A DNA stretch of 64,000 nt from Drosophila pseudoobscura. Lineage: Eukaryota > Arthropoda > Insecta > Diptera > Drosophilidae. A model generated the notes under the pieces. The model did not search any database. It worked only from the letters and a program-made list of their open reading frames with translations, and was not told where the DNA came from. The DNA lies in the NCBI RefSeq assembly GCF_009870125.1, contig NC_046683.1:51413869-51477868 (forward strand). The letters run 5' to 3'. A program made the position numbers and the translations under genes. Below are positions 23,890 through 38,419 of the stretch, piece by piece. Each line of letters opens with the position of its first letter. The first letter of the stretch is position 1.

Positions 23890-24330
23890 ATTTTCGAATA
23901 AAAAAAAACGAAAAAAATAAATAAATAAATAAAAAAAATATACAAAAATTAAAATAAAAATATGTTTATATAAAAATAAATATTTCAAAAAAATAATAAT
24001 AACAAAAAATAATAATAAAAATAATATTTTATTTATTATATTTTTATTTTATTTATTATTATAATGGAAAAAAAAAAAACAAATAATAATAATAAAAAAT
24101 AAAATAATATTAATAAAAAATAAAATAATAATAATAAAAAATAAAATAATAATAATAAAAAATAAAAAAAGTTAAATTAAATACACAAAAATACAAACAA
24201 TTTAATAAAATACACAAAAATACAAAAAAAAATAAATACAATACACAATAAAATACAAAAAAATTAAATAAAATAGACAAAAATACAAAAAAAAAATAAA
24301 TAAAATGCAAAAAAAATAAAAAATGTCCTC
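23890..24330 (+). repeat. A-rich AATAAA/AATAATAAAA tract
   Basis: About 440 bases of A-rich repeats of the same style as the block at 20.3 kb, with many AATAAA hexamers on the plus strand. No gene. Confidence 0.8.
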
Positions 24331-27330
24331 TTTTCTATTAATTGTTCAAAGAACCCTTTTATTTTATGGAAGGATGTATTTTGTTCAAGGGAAATCCTCT
24401 ACCTTCTCTATGGAACTTAGAAACAAGCAGAATCTGTGGCCAAGACACATAGATTACTCCTCACATTCTCATTTGTTGCTTGAAGGAGATGCTTAAGGGA
24501 GTTCTATCATTCTACGTTTACAGGTGATTGGCAAAACAGTTGATTTTTGGGTTCCAGGCAGTAGAAGCAGCATTCCAAATGATAATCGCTATTATCAATA
24601 ATTTTAATCATTTCAAAAACAAAAAATTGAGTTTATTTAAAAGCAAATTAATTTTAATTAATTATTCAATTAATTACTTCAATAATTTGTTAATTATTAG
24701 ATATATTTACATATATATTTATAACTATTTTTGAATATCAAAATAAAATTCGAAATTCCAATCCCATTTTGGGTCTCATTTCATTCGAATGATGGACTTT
24801 CTTGTTCCCTAATTCCCCCGAACGCTTGCCGTCGGCAGGGCTCCTCTCGAAGCGAATGGCATCTGCTTGGGAAGGGTGCGGTGGACACTCAGACACTGGG
24901 CAACATGTTGCCGCTTCATGTTACCGGCGACATTTGCATTCCTCGTTGTTGCAAAACTCGTTGTGTTGTTCCGTTGGTTGCTTTCGTTGTGTTGTCGCCT
25001 CCCCCTCCCCCTACCCCTCTCCCTCCCCCTCCGCCACCACCTCCACCTCCAACTGCATCGATTGGTGCGGTGCAACAAGTGCAATCAGTTGATGTACTGC
25101 ATTTGATTTGCCCGTTGTTGCCTGTTGGCTGTTGCCAGTTGCATCTGTGGCAGTTGCACTTGTTGTTGTGTTGTGTTGTGCTGTGCTGTGGCATGGCTGT
25201 GTTATGCAAACGCAAAATGTCAGGCACTTTGGCAACATGCTTTGGCCGCGGACTGATCGCCAAATGAATGTCAAACATATTGGAGCGACCGTTGCAAATG
25301 TCAGCATTTGACAGTAAACAACACACAGATACACACACACACACACACACACACAGCGTTGCACTTGCCCCATGATGCTGTCTGATTGCCTGATGCTTGG
25401 ATGCCTGGATGCCTGGCCAGCGACAAATTAGCCAAGCAATCGCTTGAATCGACTCCCCCCAGCCATGTTTATGGGCCATTAACGTGCGATCGGGCCTGAC
25501 CAACGCCTTGATTAAGCCATTTTCTCCCCCCCCCCCCCCCCCCCCTCCCTCTTAGCCACTCTTTTATATGCTGGCCAATTAAAGCTGAAAGAGAGAGAGA
25601 CAGAGAGAGCGGTGGAGATCTCTGTCGAAGGTTCAGCTATTTTTGATTAACCCCCGAGCCCCCACTGACCCACAAAAAACGTAATCTTTTTTTTTTTTTG
25701 GTTTTTTTTTGTTTTTTTTTTTGTCGGGCAACCATGTTGCACATACTGGTCGTATAACAAGTGCAACAGCTGGAACTATATCAATTGCCTGCCTTTTCCT
25801 GGTAGTTTTCCCTCCAGTTTCCCCCCCCCCCCCCCCCTTTTTGTCATAATCTCTGACATTAGTTGAAAGCGTTTGATGCGAAAATTGTAGTCCTCTGATT
25901 CAAAAAAACTTTTAAATTATTATATTTGGCACTTTTTTGGGAAAGGGGGAGGTGGGGTGGTGGGGAGGCAGGGAACACTGTAATTTATGTTTTTTGGGCC
26001 ATGAAAAGTCAATTGATATGGCCCCAACGATAGCCCCGAAAATTTCCTTCTTGGAGCTGAGGGAGGCTGGAGCTGCCTTCAAGCTATGATTGATCCCAGG
26101 CAGATGGATGGATGGATGGATGGATGGAGTTGTCTATGGCATTTGATGCGGGTTCAAATGGTGGGTGGATCGGACGGGGGGCGGGGGTGGAGGGTTGCCT
26201 CTTCCCTGATAAAGTTGTAGACGTTTTGGCAAATTGATTTTACGGATTTTCAGTTCGAGTTCGAGTCGGAGTCGGAGACGGAAGGGGGGGGTGCCCGAAA
26301 TAACTCAAGTGTCGCCATGGGGCATACTTAGACTTTAAACAGATCGTTCGCTGGAGATTGAAGAGTAGGCGTTGCCTTGGCTGGGGGGGGGGACCCCCAT
26401 TGATGGTCTGGCGATAAGTAAGTGGTAGACGATTGTTATTTTAATGCTATGGTCATGCTTTTGCGGCTCGAATTGGGTGACGAATTGTGTGTGTGTGGGG
26501 GGGGGGGGGGGGGGGGCGTTGGTAACGGATTGACAAGAAAATCCCTCCCATACCCCTTTGCTGGTGCGGGGGCTTCTCCTTTGGGGCATTTCCCATGGCT
26601 GGCCACCTCTTGACCCCCAGTCACAGCGCACAATCGAGAGCCACCGATCTCCGGGCCCGACTCTCCATATTTGTTGCACACTTCACTTCATTTGTGCCAC
26701 ATTGTACACCTACAAATGTCACTCAAGGCAAAAAACATGTTAATTTAACTCACAAAACAACACAAAACACAAGACCACCAGCCACCCCCCACCCCCCACC
26801 CCCCTCCTCCAGACAATAGAAACTGCCAAAAAAAAAAACCGAAAAAAAAAGGTTTGGAATCAGGCTCAAACGGAGATCACAAGTCACGATAATGATAAAT
26901 CGCAGGCAAACATTTAGCCAGGTTTTTTTTTTTGTTTTTGGCCAGGGAGCTGCTACTGCCACTGCCACAAAAGGTCGAGTGAGGGTGGGGTACAGTTAGG
27001 CAGCGGCGGCGGCGGCGGCAGTAACAACGGTAGCAGCGAATTTATTTACTCATTGTACAATAAAGAAATAAATAATACCAGAAAACAAAACAAAAACAAA
27101 AAACAACAAAAAAAAATGAAGGAATAATAACAACTAAGAGGCATGCAAGAAATAACAGTTTATGGGGCCGACGCCTGGGATACCCTAGACAAATTTCTCA
27201 ATTTTCCTCAATATTTTTGCAGATTTCTATTTCTTTGCCATTTTGTTGTTGCAAAAAATATTCTTCGCACGAATCACACGATTTTATGGCATTTTCGTCT
27301 CCTTTCGCACACCCACCCCCGCCCTCTGCT
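24331..27330. other. Non-coding DNA, no supported gene
   Basis: Holds a perfect GCAACATGTTGC at 24900-24911, a (CA)n run near 25330-25355, C runs at 25526-25545 and 25821-25837, a GATG run (26101-26128), a 20-base G run (26497-26516) following a GT run, and GAGTCGGAGTC-type hexamers near 26250. No coherent protein is encoded. Confidence 0.5.
24900..24911. promoter_or_regulatory. GCAACATGTTGC palindrome, copy 2
   Basis: Perfect copy of the 12-base palindrome described at 22194. Confidence 0.45.
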
Positions 27331-27435
27331 CTAAAACTCCTCGCTCGCTTCCACTACGAAACCCATTGCTCACTCTCTCTCCCACTCCTACTCCCACACC
27401 TCACTCTCTCTCCCACTCACACTCCTACTCCTTAC

Positions 27436-27520
27436 TGAGAGCGCGTTGACGCTCCGCACTTCTGAGAGCGCTTTGACGCTTCGCACTATAGAGAGCGCTT
27501 TGACGCCTTGCTTGCTGAGA
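27436..27520. repeat. 27-bp-period repeat, second locus
   Basis: Three units beginning (T/A)GAGAGCGC at 27436, 27463 and 27490, an exact 27-base spacing, with the core GAGAGCGCTTTGACGCTTCGCAC. In reverse complement this matches the units at 19355-19460. A possible degraded end, AAGACCCGA, follows near 27535. Flanking DNA on the left is CTC/CAC-rich. Confidence 0.7.
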
Positions 27521-30500
27521 GAGAGGGAGAGAAGAAGACCCGAGGATCGAGCGCGTTGCCCGAGCCGTAGCAAAACGATGACTAATCGGAAGCCTCGTCC
27601 AAGCAAAAACAGTTCATTTTTTTTTTTTTGTCATCTCAGATTTCTATTGCGCTTCCTCTCCCCCTGCCATGCGTGATTATTGCATTTATTTGACACCATA
27701 TTCCTCCTGTTTACTTTTTTTTGTTTGCTTTTGTTTTTTTACTGTTTTCTTTGCTTTGGCACCGCAAAAACTCATTCCGCTTTGTTCGTATTCTGCTTTC
27801 TTCTCAGTCGTATACCCCCCTTTTCCTACAGGGTACACAAACTTATAGCAAACATCGAAAAAAACAACAACAACAACAACAAAATCCAACGTGTCACAGT
27901 TCGTGAAATAACAATAGTTCACTATCGGGGGGGCCCCCGGCGGCTGGATGATCTGACTCTTGGCCAAAAAAAAAAAAACCAAAAGCTGGCTGAAAGGGGG
28001 GGGGGGGGGGGTGAGGGAGGTAGAGCGGGGATAGCCAGATCAATATCTCAATGAGTTGACGATTGAGTCGAGGCTGCTTCAGAGGAGAGCGCTGCCTGCC
28101 ACTTAGGGCTCTGTCATTCGTTCGGCTTCTGTGGCAGGCGCTGGCCAGGGGAGGGGAGAGGGGGCAGGTGGTAAATGTAGTTTATTTTCATGGCTTATGA
28201 CAACAGTCGGAGATACAGATACAGCCCCCAGGCAGCCAACTGGTAGCTCCATCCAAATACTTGGATTTTTTATTCGATTTTTTTTTTAATGTTATGCATA
28301 AATTATGGCATATTTATTTTAAATGCATTTATAACCAAAAAGGTCAACCACAAAATGCAACATTTTTGGAAACCATTTTTTTGGTTTTTGTTTTTTTTTT
28401 TTGGTTAAATTTGGAGCGTTGCTGTTGCTGTCACGAAATGTGTGGCTGGCTACGACCCAAATTGAACTGCAGAAAACTTATTTTTTATGGTCATAAGGCA
28501 TGAGGCAGAGATTGATGAAGATTTTTCGAAGGTGATATTTGTATTAGAATTTGGTTATTGAGTTATTTACGGGGCTCAAATTGGCAAAGAGATTGGATTT
28601 CAGACCTAATATTGTTGGTATTATGTATTATGTATCTGGAATAGCTGCTGGGTATACATTTAATATTATTTTTTATTGGCTAAAAGCAATCTATAACCTA
28701 AGCAACATCTGCCCATAGAGTGGGCAACATTTAAGCTTGAAAACATGTTCACATGTAGTGCGCAACATGTTGGCCATAGCAACATCTTGTTTTCCCTGCT
28801 TTTCCCTGCTTTCCCTGCGATTTATTGTCAAACCCAACATTCCTGCACCTTTCTTTCGACGCTTTGTATCTTTCTCTGGCTGGTAATTGCCGATAATCTG
28901 ATATTTTAATGCATTGTAATAAACGCTTATGTTGTCGTCATCGCAGCCGTTGCTGGTTGTTGGTTGCTGGTGGCTGGTTGCTTGTGGCATAAATAAACTG
29001 CACTCGACTTGACTCGTACTCAAATGAATGATGTTTATCTGAGGCACAACTCAGCAGAAATATCCGCAACGGGTGGAGCGGGGCGGAGGGATGGAGGGGG
29101 GGTAATGTGGCCAATAAACTTTAACTACGACAAAAGACGCATTTTGCTGCTACTTAAGACCAATAAATCTAACCAGCTGCCGCTGCGGCACCAACTTTGC
29201 TGCTGCACTTTTCAACTCATCGAAGCGGCCAACAACAACAACAACAACAAAAAAGAGCCAAGTCTCTGGCGAGAGCTTGAGTCCCAGGCCATGTCCATGT
29301 CCAGGTCTAGGCGATTGTCATCAGCAACGGCTTTATCATTGTTGTTGCTGTTGCAGCAGCAGAGGCAGAGGCTGTGGCATGGCTGGGGCATGTAATAAGT
29401 TTCAAGATGATGCTGCAATTACCGCAAACCAGCAACAGCAACAACAACAACAACAGCAACACACTGATAAAATAGCCTTGAGTGTTGTTGCAGCTACGAG
29501 ATTGGGGCATGGACTGGGCTGGGCTGGGCCTGGGCCTGGATGGATCGCTTCTGCCTCTCATCGCCTCTCATGGCCCCGCGCGGCTGCGTGTGGGGCAACT
29601 CATTAGTGGCATTTGACCTGGCTTGCCCCCTTCGCTGATTGAATTTGCCATAACAAACAGGCAAGCCAGGCCAACCAGGCACCAGGCAAACAGGCAACAA
29701 TTTCCGCCTGTCAAAAACGTTTTTTCCAACACTTGAAACGATGCGTGTTCCACCGTCGGTGTTTTACAGACGGTACACTTTGCCCCCCCCAAATGCCGTC
29801 GGTGTTAAGCGCATCGTGTACCAAGGCACATGTTGTCAAGCCAGAAGAGGCGGCGACATGTTGCCAGTAAGCAACAGCCACCAATATGTTGCCACTCCAT
29901 GCAAAGGGGTGGGTTGGGGGGGAGGGGCCGAGCAGATTGGCATTTTGTAATCAACGCTCTATGCAAATGCGCCTTGGCTTGGCCTGCGATAGTCGTAGCA
30001 TAAATTAACCATCGAAAATCTTAAATCTCTGATGTTGCGAGGTGCCAACCGATGGTCGATGGTCGATGTTGCTCGCTTTGCATGAATTTGAATGAGAAAA
30101 AAATAAGGCAAAAACAACGATCGAATCGACAAAATACTGTGTTGATTTGACACCGATTCGATCTTTGTGTCTATGAGAGGTGTTGGATCTCCTCTCCTTC
30201 TTTCTCCTGTGGTGATGCGCCTTAGGTGTTGCTGAATGATGTTGCTTGGCTATGTGATAGATTCATGTCGCTAATTCTGTTACGCCCCTGTTATGCCACT
30301 GTTACTCTTTTCTGGGCTTCTGTTAAGTGTTTTAATGTTGCAGATACCTTTTGCCCGTGTATCTAATATTATAGCCATTCTACCAAGACTCCCCCCTGCC
30401 GCAGTGGACAATAACTAATTGAAACATTCTCTCACCTTGCCACCAAACCACAGTATCTTTCGCTGCAGTTCGCCTGAACTTTTGTGAACTCCCCATTTGC

Positions 30501-33500
30501 ATTTGCATTTGCATTTGCATTTCCCTGGAAAACACCATGCCACATACGATGATGGTTCGTTCGTTTATGGCGGCTCATGTGCCCCCGTCCCTGCCCCTGC
30601 CCCTGCCTCTGCCTCTGTGGCTGCATTTGGTCGAAACGAATTTCCATCTGCATGGCCATAACTCAGTTCATTGTCAGCGGCATGCATGGAAGACCCACAC
30701 ACACACACTGACCCCCATGCAACTGGCAAGTTGCAACCACAGTTGTGTGGCAGGAACCTCTTGGTTAGGCGTCGTCACAGGGTCACACGGCAAAGGTCAA
30801 GCGGCTGCTGTGGCAATTTGTCAATTTCATAACTCCGGCGAAAACTCCGAGTCCGTCGCTGTGGCACCTAGTCCGAGTCCCAGTCCGAGTCTGTGGCTCA
30901 AAGCCCCCATATATGGCCAGCAGAGTCAGCGATTTTATTGCCACTTTGTGCAGCGGCCACAGCGAGAGGCAGAGGTGCCTGCCTGTGTGTGCCACATTGT
31001 GCTGCATTAGAATAGGGCAACAAATCATCTCCATTAACCCGAAAACAAAACTGCGCACACAATCGCGGAACGTGCATCTGCGGCACGCTCGCGACTGACT
31101 CTGGGGCGGTGAGTCCCTGATGGTGGTCTCCCCCTCCCCCCCAGGGCCAACATGCAACATGAAACATAACAGACTAGCGGCAGAGGTGGCAAAAGGTGGT
31201 AAAATCGGTGTCACTTGTCACGTAGAACGTTAATTGTGAAACGGAAATGCCTGCCCTGCCACCTGCCATCTGCCACCCGTCCCCTCCCCCCACCGTCCCG
31301 CTCCACCTCCACCTCCAGCTACGTGGCTGTTGCTGGTTGCTGGTTGCGCCTTGTCAACATGTTGCCGGGACGACAAGCCATATAATTTGCGTCTATCGCG
31401 TACCCCCCGGCCCTGGCCCTGCGCCCTGGCCCTGCGCCCTGGCCCTGCGCTGTCTCCATCGGCTGCTGGGTGCTCCTCTCCGTTGCCTTTGCCTCTGCTG
31501 CTCCTTTCCGTTTAGTTGTTGGAAAATTGAATAAAATGAAATCAAGATACACGCCCGAATATGTCACGAGTGCGATTCCTGCCCTCCGCTGGCGGATTTC
31601 TCAAGGCATTCCTGCGAGACACCATTTGGCATTTGCATTTTCTGATAATTGAATTGTTTTTCGGCTCTGGCTCTGGCTGAATGCAACATTTATGTGGCAT
31701 GAGTAGCCGCAGAATCACAATTCCCGCCAATAAAAATAAAAAGGAGCGCAAAGTGTCTCCCAGGCGCAGGGACAGCGGCAGGGGCATGTGGCAGGCCAGA
31801 CAGTTAGCCAACATGCAAAACACATCCAAAACTATCCACAAATGGTGTATATCCCTGTGTACAGACTGCCGGGATACCCTGCAAGGCAGTGGGGAAGAGT
31901 GGCTGTTGGATCTTTGAGGCCAGGCTGTGGATACCCCGTGTACCTCGCTCTCTCTCTGTGGCACTGTCAACTTGCAACAGAAAACCAATCAAAACACAGA
32001 GGCAACAGCCAGAAATGTGCCACAGACGTAACTGCAGTTGGCGTTGCACAGTTGCGCGATTAGTCGCGTGGGCGCAGAGCAGCGACTCAGATACGGGATG
32101 CAAATGCAGTTGCAGTTGCAAGGCGCAGGCGCAACATGACGGCCAACACACAACAGACAGATGCCCGTTTGAGATGCAAAGACCAAGGCGGACAGCCAGA
32201 CAGATCCGATCCGATCCGATCCGTAGCGATCCACAGTCCCCCCTCCCCCCCTCCCACTTGCCGCACAGCTTAAACGATCGCCGTCCTACGGCTTTCCCCC
32301 CCTCCCCGCGCTACGTGTGTGCGCGGGCTTTTGTGATTGGATTTATGTTAATTTCTGACGAGATTTGTGCAATGCCTCAGTGCGGCTGCTGTTGCCGCAA
32401 GTTACTGCTGCCCCGGCTGCTGCTGCTGCTGCTGTCACTGCCACAAGTTGCAGCAACTTTAAACTGTTTTGTGTGCGTAATTAAATGGTGACATTTTGCG
32501 ATTGTTAAGTCCAATGATGCAACGTTTCCCATGGCCTAAACGTGAATTATCGATGGATTAGGCCAAATATAGGGGGGGGAGTAGGGTGTGGGCCTAGGTT
32601 TTGCCATGCCCCCAAAAGCAGTTGCCCTCTTCAGAGCCTCTTTGGGGATGCCCAAGCCTCCCCTCCCCTCCCCTTTTCGTTGGAGCCTGCTCCTCTCCCC
32701 CCCCCCGCCCTGCCTTTCTGCCTCTGGCCATAGAATTCGCTGCAGCATGTCAGTGCCAGCAGCTGCCGCCCCATGAAATGGAACTGCCCCAAATCTCAGA
32801 CTACCGTTGATTCCTCCCCGCAAACAAAACAAAAAAAAACTACAGAAATTCCTTGGACATAATTGAACCGGAATGGAGCTGCGGCTATATATAGAAATAC
32901 GTGGGGTACGAGAGGGTTATGTGCCCAGATAGCGAGTGTTTTGTGCTCCGAATTAATTATCGTCTCAGCTGCAGAACAACAACAACAACAACAACAAAAC
33001 ATTAAGTGACTGCCGAAAGCCCAACCAGCCTCGGAGCGAGAAAACAACAACAAAAAAAGAGTCTCAGAAAAGTATTTTCCGTGCACCTGGCAAAAGTCGC
33101 GACAGGTCAGGCTGTGGCTGTGCCCCGAAACCCGCTTCTCTCGTTTGTTGCACAAATCTGGCAGTCACTTGTGAAAAATTAACTACAAGCAGCGATCATT
33201 GTTGTTGTTGTTGTTGCTGCTGCTTTTTGTTTGTCTTGCCACACAGCTGCTGCTGCTGCTGCTGCATGCTGCATGCTGCAAGTGTTTGGCAGGCGAACAG
33301 GCTCCTTCTCCAGGCTGGAAAATTATATGAAAATTTATGATACATTTGCCTGCACTTTTGGTTGTCAACATTTCATTTCGTTTCGTTTCGTTTCGTTTCG
33401 TTTTGGCGGCCTGTGGCCCCCGTGGGCTGAAGATTGTTTCTGTTTCTGTTTTTTTTTTCCAAAGCCAACGACTCGCCTAATGATCGCACTGGGGACTGGG

Positions 33501-33780
33501 GGCCTGGGGGCCCGGTGGCCTGCGGGTTTGTGGCACTTTGACCCAGTTGGCTGCCCCCGAAGCGGGCTAATAGGGAAAGGTGTAGAGCAAACAAGCGACT
33601 GGCAGTGCCACCGATGCGGCTGCTGTTGCTACTTATTGTGGATGCCTCCGGCAGCCAGTGGCAGCAGCCTCCCCCCCCCCTCCCCCACCCCATGCCCAGC
33701 CAGGGACGGCCTTTTGTATTTGTGTGGCACCAATTGAAAGTGAATTTTCAGCTAAAAGATGATCTATTCCACAGAAAACA
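27521..33780. other. Non-coding DNA, no supported gene
   Basis: Six kilobases of mixed simple-repeat and ordinary intergenic DNA. Content: CAA runs (27861-27883, 29230-29248, 29430-29461), a 16-base G run (27996-28011), one-mismatch palindromes at 28762, 29853 and 31354, GCATTT repeats (30499-30521), CCTGCCCCTG repeats (30591-30614), GTCCGAGTCC repeats (30850-30892), GCCCTGGCC repeats (31408-31448), GATCC repeats (32205-32224), a CTG run (33244-33270) and TTTCG repeats (33375-33402). No tRNA, rRNA or protein gene was recognised. Confidence 0.5.
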
Positions 33781-34420
33781 ATGCACCAATATTTATATTG
33801 AAAATTCGCTTTTTATATAAAAACAAACTCAAATAAAAACCACTCAATTTCATAAAAAAAATTAAAAATTCGTGGGAAATCGATAAATATAATAGAGAAA
33901 AACAAAAAAAATTAAATAAATAAATAAAATAAAAAAAGACATAAATAATTTTAAGAATAAATAAATAAAACACATAAAAATAAGTAAATAAAACAAAAAT
34001 TAATAAATTTTAAAAAAATAAAAAAATAAATAAAACAAAATGTAATAAATTTAAAATAAATAAAAAAATTAAAAATGCATACCAAAAATTAAATTAAAAA
34101 AATAAAAAATAAATAAAACAAAAATTAATAAATAAAATACAACAAAAAATAAGTAAATAAAAAAGGTATAAACCAATCAAAAATAAGTTTAAATTACAAT
34201 TTAAAAAATAGCTTACACTTTTCTAAAAACGTGAATTGATATTTTTTAGATTTAAGTAAATAACATTCTACACAAATTTTAATATTTATTGGACTAGCGC
34301 TGGGAAAGAGCTTTAAATGAATTAAATTTAAATTTAAAACAAATACTGGAATTAAGGGGAGCTTGACTTTTTATTTAAATATAAATTTCTTCAAAATTTG
34401 TGGAAAATATATTTAATCTA
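33781..34420 (+). repeat. A-rich AATAAA tract with AT-rich flank
   Basis: From about 33830 to 34190 the sequence is AATAAA/AATTAAA-like, A-rich on the plus strand, then it becomes AT-rich without strong strand bias. No gene. Confidence 0.75.
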
Positions 34421-35582
34421 AACAAAGGTTAAATTAGGTCAGATTAGGGCGGCAGCTGGAGAGAGGGATTTAGTTCGGGACCCCAAATAAACTTTTATTT
34501 ATTATATTAAAAAATCAAAAATTCATTATAGGGAGATCGAAAACTCAGAAGCAATCGATTTACGGGCATAGAAACAAATCTTAGTTAATAAATATTCGCT
34601 ATAAGGAAATTTGTTATAAAAAAAAAAAAAACGTAGTGAAAATTGAACGAAATTGCAGGTGTTTTGGAAAACATAGAAATATATAGAAATTATAGAAATA
34701 TATAGAAATTATAGAATTATATAGAAATTATTACCATATCCCAGGCATGAAATAAATAAATAATATTTAATGTAAATCTTTTCTTTGTGCAATTTTCATT
34801 CTCGGAACAAATCTATTGATATCTTAGAGCAAATATTGGATTCTCAGTGGATTTTAGATTGGAAACAAACTGCAGATTGGAGTTTAATCGGAATGACAGG
34901 CCCCGCAAGTGCATCGCAAATTGCTCAACGAGTGGGGGGATGGGGGGGGGGGGGGGGGGGATTTCCTGTGTTTCCTCACTCTGTTCGGATCGACAGGAAA
35001 TGCACATTAATTGAAATTCGAATTTGAATTTGAATTGGAAGTTTCGAGCGGAAATTATGAATGATGTGCCATATATTATTGTTAACACACACACACACAC
35101 ACACAGGCATCGGTATGTGTGTGTGTGTTGCAATCTAATGGCAAGCTTTTGTGCCAATCTACTAGAAAGAGACAGAGAGAGAGAGAGGGAGAGAAGCAAA
35201 GCCAAAAGCTTCAACTTGCAGCGGCTTTCAAGGTTGCCTTTCCAATAAGAACGACGGTCAATGATTGATTTATATTGTCGGTCCATAGCGAGGGTGAGTG
35301 GGAGGGTGGAGGGGGGGAGGGGTGGCGGGGAGAGTGAGCCGAGCATAAATGTGCAATTTGCTAATTGTAACACGAACACACACACACACACACACACACA
35401 TAGGCCCCGTACCATAGAAGTTCGTTCTGTAACTGTTCATGTGTGTCTATCCATCCCTTTCCTGCACACAGCTCTCCCTTCTCTATTCCATCCATCTATC
35501 CCTTTCCCGCTCTGCACCATTCCATTAATCGTTTTCGTTTTTTTGTCATTGTGTTTCTTTTGTTGGTGTCGTTTGGCCTTCA

Positions 35583-35594
35583 GCAACATGTTGC
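35583..35594. promoter_or_regulatory. GCAACATGTTGC palindrome, copy 3
   Basis: Perfect copy of the 12-base palindrome described at 22194. Confidence 0.45.
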
Positions 35595-36913
35595 TGGATG
35601 CATGTTCTTGTTGTTGCTCGTTCTTTCGCTCGTTTTTCACATTGGATGTTTCAAGGTCTCTCGTCTCCCAATTAAAAGTGACATTTTGCAACATAATGCG
35701 GCCTGCACTTAACATGTTTTCATGTTCTCTCTCTCTACCACACAATCTCCCAGTTGCTCTAACAATCTATCTATCGATTCAATGCTGTTTGCTAATTCAC
35801 GCTTAAATTATATAATTGAAGTGGATCTTAGCCTTTGAGCGGCACAAAATGTTGCCTCATTAAGTTTCTTGGCAATTTCCAAGAAAACCAAGAAACGTTT
35901 GACCCTGGCAAAATGGGCAACGAATACCCTACAACCTGTACGCCAAGGGGTATATTTTTTTTCGAATTTAATTTGTATCCCCAACATCGCTATGGCTATG
36001 GCTATCATGATCATATAATATCTGCCTTGAGGCATGGAATTGTCGTTGGCCATTTGTCCGAATGCCCATCTCTGGCAGCAATAAACTGCTGCAGCAGCCG
36101 CTGACAACCCACCATTTTGGCCATGGTCTGTGGGCCTGGTCGTCGGGTGTTGAATTCCAAATTGCATCTCTCTCTCTGCCTCTCTCTCTATAATCTTGTT
36201 GCATATATCATTGGCTGCAACGCTGTGTCCGAGTGTTGATTAAAAACGAATTAAAAATGCAAGCGCAAATGCACCCGGAGGGCTTTTTCAACGGCTCCAC
36301 ACGATTCCATGCCACCCATAAACTAGAGAATTACTTCGGGGCGGTTTAAATGGAAATCGAAACTGGACTACCAGTCCCCCCCCCCCCCTCTGTAGCCACC
36401 TTTTTTTCGACACATTAAATACGCATTTGTTAAATATGTTGCAAGTCCGTAAGAGATATCTTAAGCCCAAAGCTAAAACAGAGTCCAATTGGGTAATTTT
36501 TCAAACACAAAAAAAGATTTTTGCTGCTAGAATTTCCTTATGCCTCTTGGGGGCAAATTGTGCCGAAAATTGTTCAATTGTAATTGCTGTTGTTATTGCA
36601 AAATGGGTTCAAGTCTTGGCCAAGTCCAGTTCAGCTACCGTTGTGGCCCAAACAGAGACTATCTCGTCTGTGGAGTGACGCACACGACAGACAGCACCCA
36701 ACCCCCCCGCCCACCCATCATGTGTCCTCGGACTAAAGTCTTTCATTCATTCTACTATTTGGGCGCACGTGCCACACGAACCAAATTGATTTTGCCAGTA
36801 GGTGGAAAATAAAATAAAATTAACTTTGCGGTTAGATTTAGTTTTGTTTTTTTGCTGTTGTATTTGTTGCTCCATTTGAAGCCCCAACTTTGGACAGAGT
36901 TAAATGAGTTTTG

Positions 36914-36960
36914 GGGTTCGGGTTTCGGGTTTCGGGTTTCGGGTTTCGGGTTTTCGGGGC
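36914..36960. repeat. GGGTTTC heptamer repeat
   Basis: About six tandem GGTTTCG units, the last one with an extra T, ending in TTTTCGGGGC. Outwardly telomere-like, but Drosophila telomeres are retroelement arrays, so this is most simply a minisatellite. Confidence 0.85.
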
Positions 36961-38367
36961 TTTGGAAATTAGCTAGATTTTGAATTTGTATTTGATTTGC
37001 CAAGACCTGGCGTGGGTCTGCCTGTCTAACCGTCTGTTGGTCAAGATCTCGGTTCGTACGGCTGTCAGTCACAGTCACAGTCACAGTTACAGTTACACAG
37101 TCACTGGGGGGGACGGGGGGGCAGGTGGAGGTGCAGGGGAGACTCGCTTACAAGGCGCCTGCGGTCATTTCTATGGCTTTGATTTATGGCAAGAGATTGG
37201 CCAAAGCCAGCAACCAAACTTCATTGCATTTCGGAATTGTAGAAACATTTTTCAAATGCATTTCAAATGCTAGATATATATTTTTGAGCCACTCTATCAA
37301 TATATTTTCATAAATCTATTTGGGGGGATTTGTTTTTTTTTTCTCCTTCTATTTTTGTTGTTGTTGTGTTTTGGGTTTATGGTCAATGCTTTCGGCTAAT
37401 TCAATTTGCATTTGTAATTGGTTTTTTTTGTTGCCTCTCAAACGAAAAAGAACCAAAAACTTAGGCAACGAACTTGCAGCCCAGAGAGAGAGGGAGGGAG
37501 AGGGAGGAGGAGGAGGAGCAGTCTTCCGTGTGGTGTCCGTGTCCTCTGCACCGCACCCCGTAATTGGGGGATCGTTCCGTGTCTCTGCACAATTATCAAT
37601 TACTCCAATCACTTTTATGTCACATGCAAATGCCACAGCAGCACCACCAGCACCAGCAGCACCACCAGCAGCAGCAATAATAGTAATAATAACAGTCTAT
37701 AATAAGTGGCATGCCGTAAAAGCCGGCTGTTGCGCCCACATTTGGTGTCTCAGCCGCCTGTCTCCCCCCCTCTGTTTGCCTTTGGGCCAATTGGCATTAA
37801 TTAGCCAGCAATTTTGCTGTTGGCGGCTTCTAATTTGACCAAAACCGAACTCCGGCCAAGCCGCCCGATAGCCACCCCCGACGGACAAGCCAGGGGAGGT
37901 GTTGAAAACAGAAACAAACACAAAACGAATGCCACGCCACACAGATTTATTTCTCAAATGTGCCCCATTGGTGCACCGGATTCTAGGGGAAGGGAAGGGG
38001 CATGCCGCACACTCTCTTTGGCAGGTATTATTTGTAGAATGCATTGAAATTCCCCCCCCCCCCCCCCCACCACCACACACCTGCAAGCGGCAGAAAAAGC
38101 TTGAAAAAATATTCAAATCATTGGCCGAAGGTGGCCTGCCTGCCCTGCCTCCCCTCTGCCCCTCTCTAATGGTTCTAATAATTTTTGATTTTTGCCGTTT
38201 GTAGGGCCCCCCTTTTTGTTCGTGTTTTGTTTTTTTTGTGGGTCTCTCGCGCTGACAGTACATAAATTTGTCTTTGAAGTGGCACCGACTGTTGTTGTTG
38301 CACTGCAACGTGCCAATTGTTGCAATTGTGTATTGTTGCTGGCAACATTGTTGTTTTGTCGCCATTC

Positions 38368-38419
<52 letters not shown>

